Part shown: piece by piece, positions 58,680-64,000 of the stretch | Numbering within the stretch: position 1 is the stretch's first letter | How the letters are laid out: the number at the start of each line of letters is the position of its first letter | Assembly (NCBI GenBank): GCA_020002185.1 | Contig: CM034531.1 | Location: 84,256,183 to 84,320,182, forward strand | DNA length: 64,000 nt | DNA from: Paraescarpia echinospica | Taxonomy: Eukaryota; Annelida; Polychaeta; Sabellida; Siboglinidae | Direction of reading: 5' to 3' | Notes under the pieces: generated by a model | What the model saw: the letters and a program-made list of their open reading frames with translations, nothing else | Told to the model about the DNA's origin: nothing | Database searches by the model: none | Program-made: the position numbers and the translations under genes

Positions 58680-59395
58680 TCATTCTACGTTATACTGCGC
58701 TGTCTCTATGCACAGGCCACAACATTGGAAAATATTCTTAACAGTGCCATAAACTGTTTATTCCATCGGTTACATTATTGCACATTTTAAGCCTTAAGGC
58801 CATCCATGACATTGCTATTTATTGTCGCGGTCTATCCTCGACATTTTTATAGCCTACATTGCACATGTCCATCGTGATCGTGAACATTGTTAAACGCACC
58901 TGATGGTCATCCCTGACAATGCAATGGACAGTCCCGGTCCATCATCCACACTGTTATAACCTACACTGTGTACTGGATGTTTCTAAACGCCGTTTATAAT
59001 CATCCTTGGCATTTCTGTACGGCACGCAAATCCATCGTTGACCCTGTTGGTTCAAATTAATTCCTGACATTGCTTACGCTGTGTATGTCCCTCGTCCGTA
59101 GACGTTGTTATACACGGTTTAATACATCTGTGAGATTGCTGCTTAAATCTATCCTGACATTGCTTACGATGGGTATGTCCTTCGTTCGTGGACATAATTA
59201 TACACGGCTTAAATACATCTGTGAGATGACTATACACTGTTTATGTCCATCCGGGACATTCTTACACAGTGTGTAAGTCGATCCTGTTGGACATTGCCAC
59301 ACATCGTTTAAATACTCCCATGACATTGTCTACACTGTGCATGTTCGTAGTGGACATGTACACATTTTGTGACTATTGCTGACATTGCTGTACAC
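58680..59395. repeat. Old, degenerate tandem array (~60-90 bp units)
   Basis: Recurring motif set: GACATTGC, then a TACACTGT/TATACACGG-like step, GTCCATCGT or GTCCTTCGT, GACATTG again, and TTTAAATACATC. It appears about eight times with irregular spacing. A clearer pair lies at about 59063-59140 and 59154-59233 (offset about 91 bp). Confidence 0.65.
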
Positions 59396-59786
59396 TGTTA
59401 GGGGCCATCCGTAACATGACGGTAGGAGACGAATCCACATTATCACGACGGTGACTACTATCCACAACAACCGGTTGTGGATACCGACAGGAGACCGACA
59501 GGATTTAATCCGGCTATATCTGTGAGGTAGGCGTCAAAACACCATAAGGAGGGAAGAATGTGGTGGGCTATGACGTATACGCAGTGGTATAATAGCTGCA
59601 GATTAGATGCTTATGGGAACGCCTTGGGCACGCCCCCTTGGGGTATATAAGGGTCGCAGAACTAACTACCCTTTTCTGTTATTGTGAATAAAGACCTATG
59701 GGGCAATGTCCATCGTCGTCCTATTACGCCGTCGCAGTAGCAGTCACGCCAAGTAGTTTGTGTGTGGGGCAAGGAAGACTACAACA
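59396..59786 (+). repeat. Probable solo LTR
   Basis: It starts TGTTAGGGGCC and ends CTACAACA, giving TGTT...AACA ends. Inside, a TATATAA box (59644-59650) is followed 40 bp later by AATAAA (59687-59692), the compact U3-R arrangement of many Gypsy-type LTRs. No pol genes flank it and no exact target duplication is visible (TACAC before, TACTG after). It could instead be a host promoter. A small perfect inverted repeat, CCACAAC/GTTGTGG, lies at about 59462-59480. Confidence 0.45.
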
Positions 59787-60657
59787 TACTGTAAGTATCA
59801 CACGTACATACAGCTATATTGCTGTCTTCCTAGACACTGGGAGCCATTTACCACAAAGCCAATAAAGCAACGTCATGGAAATATTCATCATTTGACGTCA
59901 GACGAACAAGCAATGTGTTTAAACAAATTAAAAAATCAATACATTATTCATATATCTGTCACGTTTGCATGTTTGTTATATATGTTCAATGACATAGTCA
60001 TCTGGACATCTTGGTGCAGATAGTTAACGCGTTTAAATTGCGATGATCCAGTAACTCGGCAAAACAATCGATTGTATCAATTGTATTTCAATGACAGTTC
60101 CAAACAACATGGTCAGAAGAGACTGTTTGAAGGCATAGGATATACATCATTGTGTATATTTGCAATAACGTTACACATTTTTGGAATTAGCTCGGCTTCC
60201 AGTTACAGTAGCAGACAAGACGTTATTGCTAGCATTTTCTGTGTATGACATGTGACGATAGTAGCTCAGACTCACATAGTTATGAACAGTCGCACATCGT
60301 CGAACCGAAAGCAAAACGGCCACAAGCGGACAACATTACGATACATTTGTTCCTGTCAATAAATCGTTATTTATTGCATTTGCGAGGGGATGCGTCGATT
60401 GGCTAACAATCTCAATCATTTTATTCATCACATGTGGATATGTATGGGTAAAACCCCCAGATTGCAACAAACAACATGGGAAGCAGCAGCAGCACCACCA
60501 CCATCACCAGGTGCAGCAGCAACAGCAGAGTCGGCGGCAAAAACAACAATAACAACAAAAAGAACAATCGTTATTATCTAATAGCATGCAAAGGTATAAG
60601 AGACATAACAGTACCTGCTCTTGCAGTAGTAAACCATAAGATACTTAGAGAATCACG
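59787..60657. other. Unassigned; includes CAG/CAA-rich tract
   Basis: No gene called. A trinucleotide-rich stretch (CAG, CAC, AAC) lies at 60479-60565 downstream of an ATG. It reads as a Ser/Thr/Asn-rich peptide and is probably simple sequence. Confidence 0.4.
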
Positions 60658-60990
60658 TTTTCCCTCCCTCCCTCCCTCCCTCCCTCCCTTCCTCCCTCCC
60701 TCCCTCCCTCCCTCCCTCCCTCCATCCCTCCCTACCTACCTCCCTCCTTCCTTCCCTCCCTCCATCCCTCCCCCTCCCTTCCTCCCACCCTCAGTCCCTC
60801 CCACCTTCCCTCCCTGCGTTCCTCACTTCCTTCGTTCCTCATTCCCCCACCCCTTTGCCTCCTGTCCCTCCATCCCTCCTCCCTTCCGCTTATCCGTTCC
60901 TCATTTCCTCCCTCCCCTTTTACCCTCCCTCCTTCACTCTCTCCTTCCCTCCCATCCTATCTCCCTCCACCTCCATTCTCGCCTCGCTCC
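60658..60990. repeat. (TCCC)n polypyrimidine tract
   Basis: A long C/T-only to C/T-rich run of CCTCCCTCCC with a few interruptions. The complementary strand is G-rich and could form triplex or quadruplex structure. Confidence 0.95.
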
Positions 60991-61143
60991 GTCCTTGATC
61001 ATTACTAATACCACAACACAATGCCAAGCGTCTTTTCACGTGAATAGTCCACTACTCTAGGCGTACAAGAGCAAACATTATATTTACACTTCACAAATGG
61101 TTAATAATTTCGGAGCATTTTCATCCGTGTCATTGCAAGCGCT

Positions 61144-62928
61144 TCATAGTTTCTGCGACCTTGCTCGGGGCACAACCCGCACTAGGTAGATGTGGCCGTC
61201 GTCGCAATCGAAATGACGCCTCTGCATCGCGCGGTAATAGGGCGCCACCAGGCGATCAATGCGAGACTCAATGGCTAGAGCGACGGAGAGTCGCTGAAGA
61301 CGCTCGATGATCGGTCGGTGCAGCGCCACCTCGGATAAGGCGCTCGACATGATGGCGATGAGGAAGTTGATGAGCAAGATGGCCACCATGAACATATAGA
61401 CGATGTGCAGCACGAAGATCCAGCTCGGGTAACGTAGTCCCAGTTCGGCCGGATTTACGAGGTTGAGCATGATGGCGAACGTTGAGTAGATAGCGCGCTG
61501 AAACGTGACGAACTCCTCGCCGCACGTCTGTCGCTCGCTCGTGTTGACGGTGACGAAGAAAGCCTGGCAGATGGCGAAAAAGAAGATGGAGTAGATGACG
61601 CCGAAGTTGAACATCTGTCGCACCATCCGTTGGATGGCGACGACGAAGTATCCGATGGACGGCGCCAACTGGACAAAGTACAAGATTGACCAGGTGGACA
61701 ACACCGTGCAGGCGACCCGCACTCCAGTCGAGATCGTGTTGCTCGTCTCGTCAATGACCTTCTGTACTGAGGCGACGGCCAATAACACCGCCAACGTCTG
61801 CTGACTGCGGAGGTAATACAATGAACATGCAACCACCTTCTTTTTCTTGCCGTCGATCGTCTTGGACATCGGCCCTGCACGGTGCGTCAGCCATTTGTGA
61901 GATATCACATACCCTATGAAATCCCATAGTAATATCAGCATACTGTGGACGACGATGTAATTGGCGAGGATTTGTCGCGACATCTTCGACAGGCTGAGCG
62001 GACTTACAAACTCACAGAGGTGGAATTCAGACGGAGTGGACAGGCTGGTGGTGTCTGTGGCGTTGGATGCCTGCCCGACGGCAGACATTTCGCTGAAGGT
62101 GCTGATATCGAGGGCGTAGTATGCAAGTAAGTGCGTCAGCCGCAGAAGCGCCCACAGGAATATCAGAGGCCGATTGACGGAAACCTTCATCGAGATCCAC
62201 TTCCCAAACGGCTCGTTGAAGAAGACCTGTCTGACGTGAGAGTGCGATAATTTCCGCTCGTCAAACATCACCAGGAAGCGCAGGGGCGACACCTGGCGAC
62301 GGTTGTCGGAGTCGAAGCTCTCGTATTCGGTGACGTCATACCACTGGTAGATGCTGAGACCGCGCACCAGCTGTCGGACGAGGTACACACCGTCCGTTTC
62401 CATGATGGCGTGGACGAAGTGTAGAGTGCCGTGCTGTGAGGCGGCTTCCAGCGGTCGCAGTCCGTTGTTGCTCTCCGTCAGAAGGAGCTGTCTTCTGGTC
62501 TGTAGATCCGTTAGCTGGATGATCTCTCGATACGTTGTCACGAAGCGCTCCTCGAACGATTCTTCGTAGAATGCAACGAAGATCAACTGATGCACAAGGT
62601 TGCAACCTGAAGCGTCCTGTGCTGTCACGTGCACGCCGTGACCAATGAGAACGCGCAGCACACGGAGAGAATTGGAGAGCGCGCACAGTGCTAGCGGCTT
62701 GTTTGGCCGTCCCCCAAAGGCATGTTGACTGAAACGAAGTAATTCGTTGTCCTGGTAATGGAACGAGCCGTTCAGCAGAAGCCGACGTTGAGATTCATCC
62801 ACAGCCGTGAGGATGTTTTCTACTTGGTCAGCGTTGTCGCTTACGATCGCCGTCACCCAGTGTTGGTAGGTGTCGACGGGCAGCAGGTCATTCTCCGTAG
62901 TCACTTCCGGTTCTTGCGATACTGACAT
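61144..62928 (-). CDS. TRP-channel-like ankyrin protein, single coding exon
   Basis: 594 residues, intact. Ankyrin-like helices lie at about 77-118 (ALCALSNSLRVLRVLIGHG) and 154-178 (GLRPLEAASQHGTLHFVHAI). A linker contains WYDVTEYES. Six predicted membrane segments fall at about 254-275, 318-342, 375-392, 402-424, 437-460 and 502-528. A re-entrant pore region (FQRAIYSTFAIMLNLVNPAE, about 475-495) lies before the last. This is a TRP-type arrangement: a cation channel subunit in a cell membrane, gating stimulus unknown. The tail of about 65 residues is short, and only two or three ankyrin repeats are seen, fewer than TRPA or TRPN. It resembles the short intron-poor TRP-like genes expanded in some spiralians. 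The coding region is clearly more G+C- and CpG-rich than its flanks. The ATG at 62928 follows upstream stops. Confidence 0.82.
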   Translation of the reverse strand: MSVSQEPEVTTENDLLPVDTYQHWVTAIVSDNADQVENILTAVDESQRRLLLNGSFHYQDNELLRFSQHAFGGRPNKPLALCALSNSLRVLRVLIGHGVHVTAQDASGCNLVHQLIFVAFYEESFEERFVTTYREIIQLTDLQTRRQLLLTESNNGLRPLEAASQHGTLHFVHAIMETDGVYLVRQLVRGLSIYQWYDVTEYESFDSDNRRQVSPLRFLVMFDERKLSHSHVRQVFFNEPFGKWISMKVSVNRPLIFLWALLRLTHLLAYYALDISTFSEMSAVGQASNATDTTSLSTPSEFHLCEFVSPLSLSKMSRQILANYIVVHSMLILLWDFIGYVISHKWLTHRAGPMSKTIDGKKKKVVACSLYYLRSQQTLAVLLAVASVQKVIDETSNTISTGVRVACTVLSTWSILYFVQLAPSIGYFVVAIQRMVRQMFNFGVIYSIFFFAICQAFFVTVNTSERQTCGEEFVTFQRAIYSTFAIMLNLVNPAELGLRYPSWIFVLHIVYMFMVAILLINFLIAIMSSALSEVALHRPIIERLQRLSVALAIESRIDRLVAPYYRAMQRRHFDCDDGHIYLVRVVPRARSQKL

Positions 62929-63018
62929 TACTGAGACGACTGGTAGTATATATTACGTCTGGGGGAATGCAAGAACTCCCAAAGAACAGGTGCTTGTTAA
63001 CTTGTAAATTACACTTTG

Positions 63019-63099
63019 TTATGGTACTGTCATCAGCAGTGCATCCGTCTTCGCACCGGGCGGCTGTTGATTAGCTTGCTGTAGAGCATTGATGGACGA
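63019..63099 (-). other. Candidate exon upstream of the TRP-like ORF
   Basis: On the minus strand a good acceptor (TTATTTTCAG) at 63100-63102 opens a stretch of 26 codons plus stop (SSINALQQANQQPPGAKTD... to a TAA at 63019-63021). It is not in frame with the TRP start, 90 bp further on. It could be the 5' untranslated part of that transcript (with an internal short ORF), or the final exon of another gene lying to the right. Confidence 0.45.
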
Positions 63100-63797
63100 C
63101 TGAAAATAAATTATGTAAAATAATTACTATAATTTAACCACAAGACGTGCAACGCCACAATAATTACAAATGTGTCTTGCGACGTAATTTAATTTGTTGT
63201 TTGTTTCCTCTTTCAACAACTATGATATGACATAGAACTAAAGGCAGATGCTTGCTTTCTTGGCTGATGTTTACATAACATGTTTTGAATGAATGAATAA
63301 ATTAATTCATAAAATATACACCACGCCGAGTAGTCCTGTCGTTCTTTTGTAATTATGTATAACTTTCAATTGTAGCTACATAACGGAAATAGACGTAATT
63401 TGTTAACTTTTGTTTGTAATGAGTACACGTTGGCATGCGGTTCCACAAAGTACTATCTCCACAATCTGAAGAAAGTGATCGCATATTTATCTTTGGCTCA
63501 CCTTGATACTACCGACGAAACCTTTTGTGATTAGCCAATCGAAACATTCCGCGAATCCGACGTCATTGTAGAATTAGGCTTTCTTTCCCTGTGTTCACCT
63601 TTCAATGTTGTCTATGAATGACCGCCTTTTTTAGACTCCATCAACACTAACGCGCATCCACTGCAACACTTATCGTGTCCGAGTGAAACTAGAAAACACA
63701 TCCACATGCACCTGTTGTAATGTCTACAACATGCTAAAATCATTAATCCCCATTACCTACGTCAATATTTTATACAGTGCTTTAAAAAAATACGTAC

Positions 63798-63890
63798 CTG
63801 ACACAAGTCGACGAGCGGAGACACACGGCTGGTGTTTGTTTACACGTTGGTGACAGTCCTGGACAATGGTTGTCTGCACTTCATATTTTT
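63798..63890 (-). other. Candidate first exon with strong splice donor
   Basis: On the minus strand the sequence ends GTGTCAG|GTACGTA at 63797/63798, a near-consensus donor. Paired with the acceptor at 63100 it would define a 698-bp intron. The exon holds a 14-codon upstream ORF (ATG near 63882) and would be the 5' UTR of the TRP-like gene. The transcription start was not identified. Confidence 0.45.
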
Positions 63891-64000
63891 GAATTAATTA
63901 CTTATCGCAGTTGCAGGTAAAATAGCGTTGTGATTAATAATTAACAACAACTGATGCATTTAATGAAAGGCATGTATACGAATAAAGTACGTTTTGCCTA

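Noticed and set aside
60476..60600. Possible first exon starting MGSSSS with a donor-like AAAGGTATAAG
   Set aside because: The peptide is made of simple trinucleotide repeats, the donor is weak and no partner exon was found.

Overview
This is a window of animal nuclear DNA, almost certainly from an aquatic invertebrate. Compact single-copy coding sequence is rare. Repeats are abundant: non-LTR retrotransposons of the CR1 and L2 groups, an RTE-like LINE, a Gypsy/Ty3 LTR element, hAT, piggyBac and TA-target DNA elements, tRNA-derived SINE pieces, and several kilobase-scale minisatellites. A single-exon TRP-like channel gene and marine-type transposon proteins (HALTGCDT and HADNC-x-GQNKN families) fit a spiralian (mollusc, annelid or brachiopod) or another marine invertebrate. 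The sequence alone does not settle the taxon. No bacterial operons, rRNA, intact tRNA or CRISPR were seen.

Layout. 1.07-2.96 kb: two adjacent G-rich minisatellites (about 35 and 39 bp units). 4.5-11.0 kb: a nested transposon cluster. It has a 522-bp hAT-type MITE with an 8-bp target duplication, then a pair of about 645-bp inverted arms built from about 150-bp modules centred on GCCAT/ATGGC palindromes. The arms flank a decayed HALTGCDT-family gene (minus strand) and a decayed hAT-like transposase fragment (plus strand). The right arm is split by a 2.25-kb insertion. 11.4-12.2 kb: an RTE-like LINE 3' end with an (AAGT)n tail. 12.73-13.13 kb: a probable spliced exon of an unidentified minus-strand host gene. 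14.1-20.5 kb: a 5'-truncated Gypsy element whose integrase HHCC zinc finger has been blown up into an 84-bp x ~32 minisatellite. 21.1-30.4 kb: SINE pieces, a piggyBac-like MITE (TTAA), a 64-bp x 28 minisatellite and a 1.4-kb TA-flanked inverted-repeat element. 31.8-35.4 kb: a 56-bp x ~64 minisatellite. 38.8-57.1 kb: four copies of one CR1-type family (three minus and truncated; one plus and nearly full length, with an intact SGNH-esterase ORF1 and a dead ORF2), an L2-type LINE, a HADNC-family pseudogene, and a second copy of the 7.8-8.5 kb repeat. 59.4-59.8 kb: a probable solo LTR. 61.1-63.9 kb: a TRP-channel-like gene on the minus strand with a plausible 5' intron.

How it fits together. The only well-supported host genes are the TRP-like channel and the 12.7-kb exon. 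Everything else recognisable is mobile DNA or its derivatives. The elements are mutually nested, so insertion order can be read in places: a TTAA-type end interrupts one copy of a duplicated repeat whose uninterrupted site is preserved 43 kb away. Most of the large tandem arrays lie in or beside transposon sequence, and at least one clearly arose from a transposon coding segment. No complete, obviously active system of a new kind is visible. The most unusual objects are the modular-arm element with a nuclease-like gene (5-11 kb) and the integrase-derived minisatellite.
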